This document shows, piece after piece, positions 27,885-36,743 of a stretch of 64,000 nucleotides of DNA. The notes below the pieces were generated by a model. It was not told the DNA's origin and did not search any database. It was given only the letters and a program-made list of their open reading frames with translations. The position numbers were made by a program, and so were the translations under genes. The DNA is from Empedobacter brevis NBRC 14943 = ATCC 43319. Lineage in GTDB: Bacteria > Bacteroidota > Bacteroidia > Flavobacteriales > Weeksellaceae. Positions within the stretch are counted from its first letter, which is position 1. Every line of letters begins with the position of its first letter. Location of the stretch: NCBI RefSeq assembly GCF_000382425.1, contig NZ_KB908299.1, positions 50,916-114,915 on the forward strand, given 5' to 3'.

Positions 27885-29498
27885 TTATATCAGTTCTTGT
27901 CCGTTTAATAATCTTTCAATATTTTCTTTCGTGTCGTTGTTTGGTTCAACTTCTCGCAAATGTCTAATTTCTTTCTCAATTTCTGATGACCAATTTTCTT
28001 GTTTCCATTTGTCTAAAACTTTGATTGCCATATTTCGGTTTCTTGTTACAGGATTTCTAAGTGATGTTAAGACAATTTTCTCTCCTTTTTTAGGATAGTT
28101 TTCCAATAATGTAGTTGCATATTCAAGACTTGCGTGTTTGTTATAATTGTCGCCAAATCCATTTGAATCTTTCACACCTGTTGCCAATTCGTCAAAAGGC
28201 AAATGTTTAAGAGCAAAGTCTATGATTTTGTCGGAATGTTCGGGTTTACTGTAATGTGTAACGTCATACCACGAAGAACTGTCAAGTGGTTTTTCTTCCA
28301 ATCTTGCCCAAACAGTTTCCCATAAGTCAATTCCTAATTTTTCTGCTGCTTTTTTGGCGTTCCAATAAATTAGATTGTCATCACTTTTTAAACCTTCATA
28401 CGCAACAATTTTCCAATCTCTACTATTCAAAATTTCAACGATTTCAATTATGCAATTTGAAATAATGTCTTGATCCCAACCATTTTTCTTTTGGTCTCCA
28501 ATATCGTTATGTAACTCCGTGAGAAAGTCTTTTATTTTGTGTAAAGCACTAAAGTCTGAAATATCAGTTGTGTGCTTCTTTGCGTGTCTTATAAAATCTT
28601 GAATTACTTGCGAAGCAAAAGGATAAGTAGTAATGTCTTCGGCTGGACTATGTTCTACGATGAGTGCTTCAATAATATCAGAAGCCGATTTGAAAAGGTT
28701 GTGTTTAATCTGTTCGCTGTCTAATTTCTTATGTAATTCTCCATTGATCGCACAAGTGTAAGCCAAGTATTCGTACATAATACTGTTTTTGTAACCATCA
28801 AGTATCAACCAATCTTTGATCGGCTCTTTTAATTCAGGTCTTGCCAACCTGTCAACTAATTGGATTTTTCCCCAACCGTCAACTTTCTGTGCTAATTCCC
28901 AAAGGTCATTTTCTACATGGTCAGATAAATTTGCAATTGCTATAGTTGAATAAACAGTAAATTCATCGTGTAATCCTAAAATTTTTATATCGTTGAGAAC
29001 TGATTTAGTTTGACACAAACCTAAAATGGCAATTCCGAATTTTACAGCATTTCTTTTGTCTGCTCTTGTTACCAAATCTTTTGCGAAATTAAAAAGATAA
29101 GGCTGAATAGGCAATGCTTCGTTTACGACTGCTTGTAAAAACTCGTCAATAATTCCAATTACACCTTCATTTTCTGTGATTAATCGGTAAAATTTTTGTT
29201 CACTTATTTTATCACCTTTTGTAGCAATCTTTTTCAAATGTTTTGAAAGTTCTGTGATTCTCTTTTTTGAATCAACTGAATCATCTGCACCAAACATAGC
29301 GTCCATAAGTCCTGCTGCAAACCTTATTTTTTCATCATCCTTTTTTTCATCTGGCAAGTCGTGAGCAGCTTCGGACAAGTATCCTTTATTGTCCAAGTTT
29401 GAAAACAGAAATTTAAGAATAGAATTGTCCGTTCTCCATTCTTCAACCTTTATTGGTTCTTTCTTGTCAAATATGTCTTGTAACCATTTTTTTATCAT
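27885..29498 (-). CDS. Large alpha-helical protein of unknown function, 537 aa
   Basis: A soluble protein built of helical segments, with repeats at the C-terminus ('PVTRNRNMAIKVLDKW') that look like HEAT/ARM solenoid helices. Other landmarks are 'MFGADDSVDSKKR' near residue 70 and 'EKPLDSSSWYDVTHY' near 415. No catalytic motif is seen. GC content is somewhat higher than in its neighbours, which suggests separate acquisition. Confidence 0.65.
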   Translation of the reverse strand: MIKKWLQDIFDKKEPIKVEEWRTDNSILKFLFSNLDNKGYLSEAAHDLPDEKKDDEKIRFAAGLMDAMFGADDSVDSKKRITELSKHLKKIATKGDKISEQKFYRLITENEGVIGIIDEFLQAVVNEALPIQPYLFNFAKDLVTRADKRNAVKFGIAILGLCQTKSVLNDIKILGLHDEFTVYSTIAIANLSDHVENDLWELAQKVDGWGKIQLVDRLARPELKEPIKDWLILDGYKNSIMYEYLAYTCAINGELHKKLDSEQIKHNLFKSASDIIEALIVEHSPAEDITTYPFASQVIQDFIRHAKKHTTDISDFSALHKIKDFLTELHNDIGDQKKNGWDQDIISNCIIEIVEILNSRDWKIVAYEGLKSDDNLIYWNAKKAAEKLGIDLWETVWARLEEKPLDSSSWYDVTHYSKPEHSDKIIDFALKHLPFDELATGVKDSNGFGDNYNKHASLEYATTLLENYPKKGEKIVLTSLRNPVTRNRNMAIKVLDKWKQENWSSEIEKEIRHLREVEPNNDTKENIERLLNGQELI

Positions 29499-29597
29499 AG
29501 GAACTGTTATTTTTGTTTAATTGTCAATGGGCCGAGTATTTAATAAAGTACTGAAAGCTCAAGTTGATTGAAGAAAACTGTTTTGAATAATACCACG

Positions 29598-30080
29598 TTA
29601 ACTACAGTATTTATCTATTATATTTTTTAATATTGTTTTTTGATTGTCATTCAATCCAATCAGCGTAATACTAGAATATTTGCAATTATTTAATATAGAA
29701 AGGATATCAAGTGGATAATATTCAATTTTAATTCTATTAAATTCAGTTGTATAAATTTTATCAATTATTTGTGTCTCCTTTTCTTCAAAATAGAGAGCGG
29801 TTGATAGAATATCATCTCCAAAAATACTCATAGAATAGGTAGGTAATAAGTATATTACACTTTCATAAATATAAATATTGAATTTTTTTTTAATTGTGTT
29901 AAAGGGTAAACTCAACTGCGATTTATCTTCACGATAGACATTGCATCGAATATTTTTAAACTCATAATCACAGATCTTTCTAAATTTTCTAGAATAATGT
30001 TTGCTAAGAAATAATTTCCATAATTTAAGAAATAGTATGAGTGTAAGAATAATGAAAATATAATTTAGATTTATTTGCAT
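29598..30080 (-). CDS. Hypothetical membrane-anchored protein, 160 aa
   Basis: One N-terminal hydrophobic segment ('LNYIFIILTLILFLKLWKLF') followed by a soluble ~125-residue domain ('VIYLLPTYSMSIFGDDIL', 'YPLDILSILNNCKY'). No family is recognised. Single gene between AT-rich spacers. Confidence 0.55.
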   Translation of the reverse strand: MQINLNYIFIILTLILFLKLWKLFLSKHYSRKFRKICDYEFKNIRCNVYREDKSQLSLPFNTIKKKFNIYIYESVIYLLPTYSMSIFGDDILSTALYFEEKETQIIDKIYTTEFNRIKIEYYPLDILSILNNCKYSSITLIGLNDNQKTILKNIIDKYCS

Positions 30081-30433
30081 ACGGGATCAAATGTTACAGC
30101 TAGCAAGTTAAGTATTTACGAAGAACCAGAGAGAAGTTGAGTGAAAACCAGTTGTTCAAACAAATTATTCTTTTCCCGAAACGAAATTACGTTATTGAAT
30201 TTATAAAAACAAAAAACCACTTTAAAAATCACTTTTAAAGTGGTTGTATATTCTATTATTTTTTTATCTTCTGTAACTTTCCAATTCACCTCTTGTCCTA
30301 CATACAAGATGAAAGCTTAGTTATTCAGCAGCGATCAATAATGAAACGTTCAAAATACATTTTAGTAACTCCTTCGTGAATAATGATTTTTTAACTACAA
30401 TAATCAATTTATCCGGATGCATCAAAAATCAAC
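30081..30433. other. Intergenic region with a terminator and a possible gene remnant
   Basis: Minus-strand bases from about 30316 encode 'YVGQEVNWKVTEDKKI' without a good start and run straight into the hairpin at 30215-30245. It looks like the tail of a lost gene; nothing else is seen. Confidence 0.4.
30215..30245 (-). terminator. Rho-independent terminator hairpin
   Basis: A perfect 13-bp stem, AACCACTTTAAAA with TTTTAAAGTGGTT, and a 5-base loop. On the minus strand it is followed by TTGTTTTTAT. A strong terminator with no intact gene directly before it. Confidence 0.8.
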
Positions 30434-31879
30434 CTATATCGATTTGGTAGAGGACCATTTAGAACCAAAAGTGACATTTCCTTCTTGAAGTACAAGGTCA
30501 GAATGGAGAAATTCTGCGGCTTCAGCAGATTTTTTCACTTTAATACTACTACGGTCAATCATTTCTTTTTCGTATGGTTGCAAAACTTTTTCACGTAAAT
30601 GAAGCTCTTTATTTTGCCCAGTGCGAGCTGATGTGATTTTCTGAGCCAATAGCAAGGCATCCAACAGGGCTTGGTTAGCGCCTTGTCCTTTAAAAGGACT
30701 CATCGGATGTGCTGCATCACCTATTAAAGTAACAGGTCCGGCATTTCTCAATAAATCATGGCTTAATAAAACTCTGTCATAAACAGGATATCCCGTAATT
30801 TCTTTCGTTTCAGTTGCCGCTATTATTTGTGGAATAGGCTTATGCCATTGAGTTCGTTTAGACACTTCAGTTTTTAAGTCTTCCGCTCCTTTTTTACTCA
30901 AAGCCTTGGCTTCATCTTCTGAAATTGGAAAACTAAATTGCCACATGATCGAATCTTTATCATAAGGCATCATGTACATACGCTCTATACCGTTTGCTGT
31001 TTGAAATACAGTTGCTCCATCTAACAGAGGATCGTCTAGGTTTTCTAAAGCATTCAATTTACAGATTCCCAAGATAACGATACAACCTAAATAACGCAAT
31101 GGACTTGTTTTTTCATTGATCAATAATCGGCGAACCGAACTGCGTATCCCATCAGCACCAACAAGTAGATCTGCTTTAAATGCTTGGTGAACTCCATTAA
31201 CATCAAAGGTTAATTCGACTTTTTCACCAAGTTTATACCCTATTAATTGATGATTCCATAAAACGTGGCTACTGCCACCCAATTGGTTTAAGAGAGCCAA
31301 ACGCAAAGACTGTCTGGCAATATGAATATTGGTATGTTTATTCTTATTTTTAGCTTGTATAGCTTCTTTAGCAAGTAATTTCCTTAATCCCCATTCACCA
31401 ATTACATTTCCCTCAACAGTATGTGCCAAATGGAGTGTTGAAACTAACCCCGCATCTAAATTGGAAATACCAAACTTTTTCATTTCTTTACTGGCTTGTT
31501 GTAACGTTAACCCGTAACCTTGAGAACGATCGTTAAAAGAACCATCTCTTTCAAAAAGTGTAAAAGGAATTTGTCGATGTAAACAAGCTAATGCGAGCGC
31601 AATACCACCAATTCCGGCACCAACAATAGCAACATGAGGATAATTATTTTCATCAGCCAAAGGCCGCTCATCTGTAGGTACCAAACCGCTACCTAAACAG
31701 GACGGACAAGTTTGCATCGAGCTTTTTGGCTTGACCGGAACAACGGTCGCATGTTCATTCTTTTTAAATTGAGCAAGTGCAGATTCATAGCGTAAGAGTT
31801 TCTTCTTCGAAATTCCTTGGCTTTTTCTTCCATGGCCATTGCAGGTTTTACAACTGATACAATTTACTATTTTACTCAA
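30434..31879 (-). CDS. FAD-dependent monooxygenase with N-terminal zinc-ribbon-like extension
   Basis: The C-terminal ~400 residues are a PHBH/UbiH-type flavin monooxygenase: dinucleotide motif GAGIGG at 87-92, 'LVGADGIRSSVRR' (DG motif), and 'LIGDAAHPMSPFKGQGANQA' (FAD ribityl-binding GD motif). In front is an 80-residue extension with C7/C10/C13 ('CISCKTCNGHG') and C58/C61 ('CPSCLGSG'), two DnaJ-like CxxCxGxG knuckles that could bind zinc. The substrate is unknown. Cytoplasmic and monocistronic. Confidence 0.88.
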   Translation of the reverse strand: MSKIVNCISCKTCNGHGRKSQGISKKKLLRYESALAQFKKNEHATVVPVKPKSSMQTCPSCLGSGLVPTDERPLADENNYPHVAIVGAGIGGIALALACLHRQIPFTLFERDGSFNDRSQGYGLTLQQASKEMKKFGISNLDAGLVSTLHLAHTVEGNVIGEWGLRKLLAKEAIQAKNKNKHTNIHIARQSLRLALLNQLGGSSHVLWNHQLIGYKLGEKVELTFDVNGVHQAFKADLLVGADGIRSSVRRLLINEKTSPLRYLGCIVILGICKLNALENLDDPLLDGATVFQTANGIERMYMMPYDKDSIMWQFSFPISEDEAKALSKKGAEDLKTEVSKRTQWHKPIPQIIAATETKEITGYPVYDRVLLSHDLLRNAGPVTLIGDAAHPMSPFKGQGANQALLDALLLAQKITSARTGQNKELHLREKVLQPYEKEMIDRSSIKVKKSAEAAEFLHSDLVLQEGNVTFGSKWSSTKSI

Positions 31880-32237
31880 TTTTAAAATTTTTATGAAACA
31901 ATATTTTATGCAAAAATATGATTTAAGTGATATTTAGAAAAATCTTGAATAAAAAGAGGGGAATGACGTCTTAAAAATTAGGAGGAAGTAGGCGGGGCTA
32001 TTAATAATAATTCATTAACCGTTGTGTATGATATGATGTGAAAAACAAGAATTATAATACTGTTAGACTAAACAGCATTAAAGTTTTTTTTCTTAATTGT
32101 TTTCTGATACATAAAGTGTTAAGCCCCTATTTATAACTATTTAGAGTAGCATGATGTAGGATTGGTGTATTGAATTTTATCAGAAAATTAACATTAATAT
32201 CTTTAATTGATAAATGATCAGTTTGTAAAAAAGAGAT
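31880..32237. other. Intergenic region, nothing recognised
   Basis: About 360 AT-rich bases between two minus-strand genes. No coding frame, clear terminator or repeat was found. Confidence 0.5.
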
Positions 32238-33896
32238 TTATGCTGTTTCATGCTGTTTCAATTGCTCGATAAAATAATAAGGTGTTACATCATTCATTTT
32301 TTTAAAGGCATTTACAAAAGCATTATAACTGGTAAATCCACACTCTTCTGAAAGTGAACTGATTTTATATTGTCTGTACTTTGGTTCATGGTATAGTTGG
32401 TGGACAATATAATTTATTCGCAAGCCATTAATATAGTCTGTGAAATTTTTATTTCTATAAGTTTTAATAATTTCTGACAAATACCTTGTATTTGTATGAA
32501 GTCTATTTGCCAATGAAGTTAAACTGATATCCTTCTGCAGATATTTTTCCGATTGTTCAAACTTTTCAAGTTTTAGAAGTAATACTCTTATCGTTTTGTC
32601 TGTAATATTAATAGAAGAAGATTTTATATTTTGATCATTTAACTCGAGTAGTGTATTTGCATCTTTTTCATTTTTTATTTTTGTGATAAGAGCTTCATAT
32701 TTTTTATGATAATCATGGTTCTTTTTAGTAATATAACCCCATGCAGCAATTAGAATCAATAAAATAGTAATCGATACAATTAATAAGGTTTTTTGTTTGT
32801 ACTTATTTTTCTCTTTTGTTGACTTTTCAATTTGATTTCTTGATTGCTGTACGATTGTTTTTTTCTCTGCGGCGTTAATACTATCATTTAGATCGGTATA
32901 CAATTTCAGATAAATATTTTCATTTTTTGCGTCTTTTGCAGCTGCGTAAGCATCTTTAGTCACCTTATAAGCCAACATTCGTTCTCTGGGATTCTCCTGA
33001 ATTTCTTTAGTACGAAGTAATTTAGTTGCATAATTTATAGCTTGCTGATAATCGCCCTTCTTAGCATAAAAATCACTTACAGAGAAATAGACACCAGTTT
33101 CGTTTGCTTTAAAGTAATAGGGTGTTATACGTTCAAAACTCAATGCTTTTTTAATGTAAGGTTCTGCAAGTTTAACATGAGGAGGATTATAGGCGTGCAA
33201 ATAAGTTGCACTTACGTTAGTAAGTGCTGTTATGTATAAATAATAATAAGTCTCTTTTTGAGAAGGAGAAAGATGGGAGATAGGAATAGTCTCAATAAGC
33301 TCAAGACTTTTTTTGATGTTTTCAATTATTTTGTTATTGTTGTCAAGTCCCTCAGACATGCCTGCTTTATTTGCATAAATTCTTGACAGTTGCATGTGTT
33401 TACTTGCTAGATCTGGTATCTTTTCACCATATTCAATCGCTTTATCGAAGTCAGCTTCAGCCTCAGGAAATTTATCCAATATAGAACTAACAGTACCTCT
33501 TAGCGTATAGGTTAAACTAAGCGAATAATAATCTCCGGTTTGTAGAGCTAAAGCTTCCAATTCTTCACTGTATTTCCCAAATAGAATATAATCGTTATTG
33601 TTAAAAGCAACCACTTGTAAAATGGCAAGTCCTCTTATTTCACCAGGTATATCATTCACCTTTTTTGATTGAACAATCAGTTTTTTGATGACCTCAACAT
33701 TTGATGCCTCATTACCCTCTTTTTTTATTTTGTCATAATAGGCAGTGATTTCTTTAGCTGTATAGCCTTTTTCTGAATTTTGCCCGGAGACAATGTAAAG
33801 AGAAAAGAAGAAGAAACAAATTAAAAATATTCTGATAATTAGCGTGGATAGGGATAAGTTGGTTTTTTTTTTTGTTAATGGTAAATGTTTAGTCAT
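32238..33896 (-). CDS. TPR-transmembrane-AraC family regulator
   Basis: A 552-residue protein with an N-terminal hydrophobic export signal ('LIIRIFLICFFFFSLYIVSG'). TPR helices follow ('TLRGTVSSILDKFPEAEADF'), then a transmembrane segment ('LLIVSITILLILIAAWGYI', about 365-385), a coiled linker and a C-terminal AraC-type HTH ('YKISSLSEECGFTSYNAF'). It is divergent from the surface protein at 34224. Third member of this family in the window. Confidence 0.88.
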   Translation of the reverse strand: MTKHLPLTKKKTNLSLSTLIIRIFLICFFFFSLYIVSGQNSEKGYTAKEITAYYDKIKKEGNEASNVEVIKKLIVQSKKVNDIPGEIRGLAILQVVAFNNNDYILFGKYSEELEALALQTGDYYSLSLTYTLRGTVSSILDKFPEAEADFDKAIEYGEKIPDLASKHMQLSRIYANKAGMSEGLDNNNKIIENIKKSLELIETIPISHLSPSQKETYYYLYITALTNVSATYLHAYNPPHVKLAEPYIKKALSFERITPYYFKANETGVYFSVSDFYAKKGDYQQAINYATKLLRTKEIQENPRERMLAYKVTKDAYAAAKDAKNENIYLKLYTDLNDSINAAEKKTIVQQSRNQIEKSTKEKNKYKQKTLLIVSITILLILIAAWGYITKKNHDYHKKYEALITKIKNEKDANTLLELNDQNIKSSSINITDKTIRVLLLKLEKFEQSEKYLQKDISLTSLANRLHTNTRYLSEIIKTYRNKNFTDYINGLRINYIVHQLYHEPKYRQYKISSLSEECGFTSYNAFVNAFKKMNDVTPYYFIEQLKQHETA

Positions 33897-34146
33897 TCAT
33901 AAATCGATTTATCTTGAAACTATAATTCTTTAACTTAACAAGGTAAAATAGCTTCTTATTGTTCAGTGATAAATTTACTATATAAATTTTGCGAATGACT
34001 AAAACCAACTTGTACATTTTTTAACAATTCTGAAAGACAATTAAATTCTTATTTCATGAAGTATAAAAGTTTGTAAATGAGTAGTGTGGATTGTTTTTAT
34101 AAATTAAGAATCCACATGAATAATTCGGAAAAAGACATATATAACC

Positions 34147-34178
34147 TTTGTTGACAAAACATCTTCACGTTAATATTG
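34147..34178 (+). promoter_or_regulatory. Bacteroidetes-type promoter for the 450-aa surface protein
   Basis: TTTG (34147-34150), a 20-base spacer, then TAATATTG (34171-34178), one mismatch from TAnnTTTG, 45 bases before the ATG. The rest of the 327-base divergent spacer shows no further element. Confidence 0.5.
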
Positions 34179-34223
34179 CATCGTCATACTATGATAAAGG
34201 CACACCTTAAAACACTATAAAAT

Positions 34224-35576
34224 ATGAAAAAGCACTTTATCCTTTTAGGAGCTTTACTAAGTTCTGCTATCGCTTACTCACAAGTAGGAATTAATACTGA
34301 AAATCCAAATGTAACTTTGGATGTTGTAGGAAAAGCGACCGATGCAAATTCATTAGATGGTATCACAGCACCGCGGCTTACGGGTAATCAGCTTAGAGCG
34401 AAGATTTATACTATAGCTCAAACAGGAGCTTTGGTATACATAACAACTCCAGATACAGCACCTGCAGGGCAAACTATTGATGTGAAAACTATAGGCTACT
34501 ACTATTTTAACGGGACGAAATGGATTCCAACAGAAGGGAACAATATTTACAATGCAGATGGTTCCATAACAGGAACGGAGGGTATCCGTAATTTAAATCT
34601 CAATGGAAAAATATTGAATTTTAATGGGGCTAACAGAAAAACACATTGGGATTCTGAAGGTAGAATACACCAGACAGCTACTAATACCTCTACTGATGCT
34701 GTTATGGGATTTCACAATGGAAATGCCAATCTATGGATACAGCAATGGAGTTCTGATTCCCAAATTACAGCTTCTGATGGTTCTACTGAACTTGGATTAA
34801 AAACACATTATACTAAGGATTCTGCTCCGATCACATTTGGTACAAGTCCGGGAGGTAATACGACTGGCTTGGAAAGGATGCGTATTACAGGAGAAGGAAA
34901 TGTAGGTGTTAATACCTCTGATCCGACAGAAAAATTTGATAATAGTGGTATTACAAGGCTGCGAGTTCTTCCCCAAAACGGTGCTACCAATGCGATAAAT
35001 ACAACATCAGATGGTGATATATCTTCAGCACAAGATCAAACCTTTACTGCAAGCAGAACAGTAGTGGCTGATGTTAATGGAGTTTTAGGAACTGTATCGG
35101 GCATTCCTTCAGATGCAGGAAGTTCAAAAGTACTTGTAATTGCAAATGCACCCGGAACGCAAAATATAGGAGGTCAATTTATTCCAAATGCTGCTATTGG
35201 ACAATTTACAAATGAAAGCCTGGATGTATACAACGCCTGGACGAATAATATCTTTACAGTTCCTGCTAATATGGGGGGTATTTATATCATAGTGATGCAA
35301 AATTCTAATACTCATGTTAGCATAGGGTCGTCAACTCCTACATGGCATACTATGGCTTACTACGAGAAAAGCATTGATGGGGGAGTAAATTGGAATACGA
35401 TGATAAAACATACCTATGCTGATCTTGCTGGTACCATTGTAGATAATGGTAATACCTTATACTGGACTGGTTTCTTAAATGTTGGCGATCAAGTAAGAAT
35501 TCGTTTCAGTTGTAATGCTACTACAAATAATATTGTGAACTATGGAGGACTTTCTATTACAAAACTTGCACAGTAA
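34224..35576 (+). CDS. Secreted surface protein with C1q/jelly-roll-like C-terminus
   Basis: A 450-residue protein with a signal peptide ending 'AIAYSQ'. The mature start, 'VGINTENPNVTLDVVG', is typical of flavobacterial tail-fibre-like surface proteins. It is followed by 'ITAPRLTGNQLRAKIYT' and 'GYYYFNGTKWIP', which recall the modules of the proteins at 13295-15558. The last ~130 residues ('NIFTVPANMGGIYIIVMQN', 'YWTGFLNVGDQVRIRFS') look like a C1q/TNF-type jelly roll. No sorting tail is seen. Likely cell-surface; function unknown. Confidence 0.75.
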   Translation: MKKHFILLGALLSSAIAYSQVGINTENPNVTLDVVGKATDANSLDGITAPRLTGNQLRAKIYTIAQTGALVYITTPDTAPAGQTIDVKTIGYYYFNGTKWIPTEGNNIYNADGSITGTEGIRNLNLNGKILNFNGANRKTHWDSEGRIHQTATNTSTDAVMGFHNGNANLWIQQWSSDSQITASDGSTELGLKTHYTKDSAPITFGTSPGGNTTGLERMRITGEGNVGVNTSDPTEKFDNSGITRLRVLPQNGATNAINTTSDGDISSAQDQTFTASRTVVADVNGVLGTVSGIPSDAGSSKVLVIANAPGTQNIGGQFIPNAAIGQFTNESLDVYNAWTNNIFTVPANMGGIYIIVMQNSNTHVSIGSSTPTWHTMAYYEKSIDGGVNWNTMIKHTYADLAGTIVDNGNTLYWTGFLNVGDQVRIRFSCNATTNNIVNYGGLSITKLAQ

Positions 35577-35731
35577 ATCTCTTGTAATCAGTTTGAAGAT
35601 TTAAGCTGTGTACAACTATTATTATCAATAAACAAAAAGGTAAAAAATCAAAATATATAATGTCAACTCAACGGTTAGGTTGAGTGTAATCATGATAGGG
35701 TTTACATCTAAGTGTTTTAATCGTATACGAA

Positions 35732-36154
35732 ATGAATTTGAAGGAAATCCACATAGGACAAATCATCGAAAAAGGTATTGAAGAACGTGGAATTGAACTG
35801 TCACGTATTTGTAATTTTCTAAAATGTTCTGAAGAAGAAATAAACGAAATGTATAAGCAGAAAAACTTAGATACAGACATGTTGTTGAGATGGAGTAAAT
35901 TACAGGAATATGATTTTTTTAGAATCTATTCACAGCACCTTATACTATATGCTCCGCCTGTTACAAACCAGAAAGAACAAATCAATAGTAAGGCAACACT
36001 TCCTCAGTTCCGAAAAAATATTTATACAAAAGAAATAATAGATTTTATTCTAGAACAAATAGATTCAGAAGAATTAACTATAAATGAAATTATGTTGCGC
36101 TATAAGATTCCTCGAACTACAATCTATAAGTGGATTCGTAAATATAAAAAATAA
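35732..36154 (+). CDS. Small HTH DNA-binding protein, first of a pair
   Basis: A 140-residue protein. The N-terminal half ('HIGQIIEKGIEERGIELSRI') looks like a diverged HTH. The C-terminus has a second HTH, 'TINEIMLRYKIPRTTIYKWIRKYKK' in part, as in the DNA-binding end of transposases. There is no catalytic domain, so it is unlikely to be an active transposase. It lies 101 bases before another small HTH protein, and similar pairs are remembered from Chryseobacterium-type genomes. Confidence 0.65.
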   Translation: MNLKEIHIGQIIEKGIEERGIELSRICNFLKCSEEEINEMYKQKNLDTDMLLRWSKLQEYDFFRIYSQHLILYAPPVTNQKEQINSKATLPQFRKNIYTKEIIDFILEQIDSEELTINEIMLRYKIPRTTIYKWIRKYKK

Positions 36155-36206
36155 TTACATTTTAAAACCGACCTATACCTAAACCTTTTAACTAATACCT
36201 ATTAGG

Positions 36207-36248
36207 GTTACTGATTATTTATATAATAATCAGTAACTGCTTTTTTTT
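36207..36248 (+). terminator. Terminator between the two HTH genes
   Basis: A 13-bp perfect stem, GTTACTGATTATT with AATAATCAGTAAC, a 5-base loop, then TGCTTTTTTTT. The second HTH gene starts 8 bases later, so its transcription depends on read-through or on a promoter within the hairpin. Confidence 0.85.
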
Positions 36249-36255
36249 ATAAATT

Positions 36256-36573
36256 ATGGAAAGAGTAGATTACAAAAAGCTATATACTGATATTATCAAT
36301 AAGCAAAATCCGGAAAAAATTACAGAATGTGAGCATCTTTTAAATAAAGAGTATTTATCAGTAATTGACATTTTAATAATAAACAAAATCATATTTGGAG
36401 TTAATGAATCGAAAGATTTTAATTTAAATCAAAAATTTAAATCCTATACAAAACAAGATATCATACAAATTCTAGATTATCAAAAAATACACTCATTGAA
36501 CAATACTCAACTAGCTAAACATTTCAAAATAAGTAGAAATACAATCGCGAAATGGAGAAAAATATTTATTTAA
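36256..36573 (+). CDS. Small HTH DNA-binding protein, second of a pair
   Basis: A 105-residue protein ending in an HTH ('LNNTQLAKHFKISRNTIAKW'). The N-terminal part ('CEHLLNKEYLSVIDILIINK') is helical and unrecognised. It is separated from the first HTH gene by a strong hairpin that ends just before its ATG. A regulator rather than a transposase seems likely. Confidence 0.62.
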   Translation: MERVDYKKLYTDIINKQNPEKITECEHLLNKEYLSVIDILIINKIIFGVNESKDFNLNQKFKSYTKQDIIQILDYQKIHSLNNTQLAKHFKISRNTIAKWRKIFI

Positions 36574-36743
36574 TACATTATACATAAATTCAGTCTTGTG
36601 TATTGATGTTCAAGAATTAATTATCTTCATCTTCCTATTTCAGCATTTCAGTTCCTAATTTCAGCATTTCGATAAAATAGTCTTCTAAATACGCTTGATC
36701 TATCTCTAATTTTGAAATAGATAAACTTCAAAAAGAAGAGAAA

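Noticed and set aside
30116..30307. 63-residue minus-strand frame
   Set aside because: A perfect 13-bp terminator hairpin lies in its middle and it has only a TTG start; at most the first part is a gene remnant.
35732..36573. Insertion sequence encoded by the two HTH genes
   Set aside because: No DDE, HUH or recombinase catalytic domain and no terminal inverted repeats or target duplication were seen.
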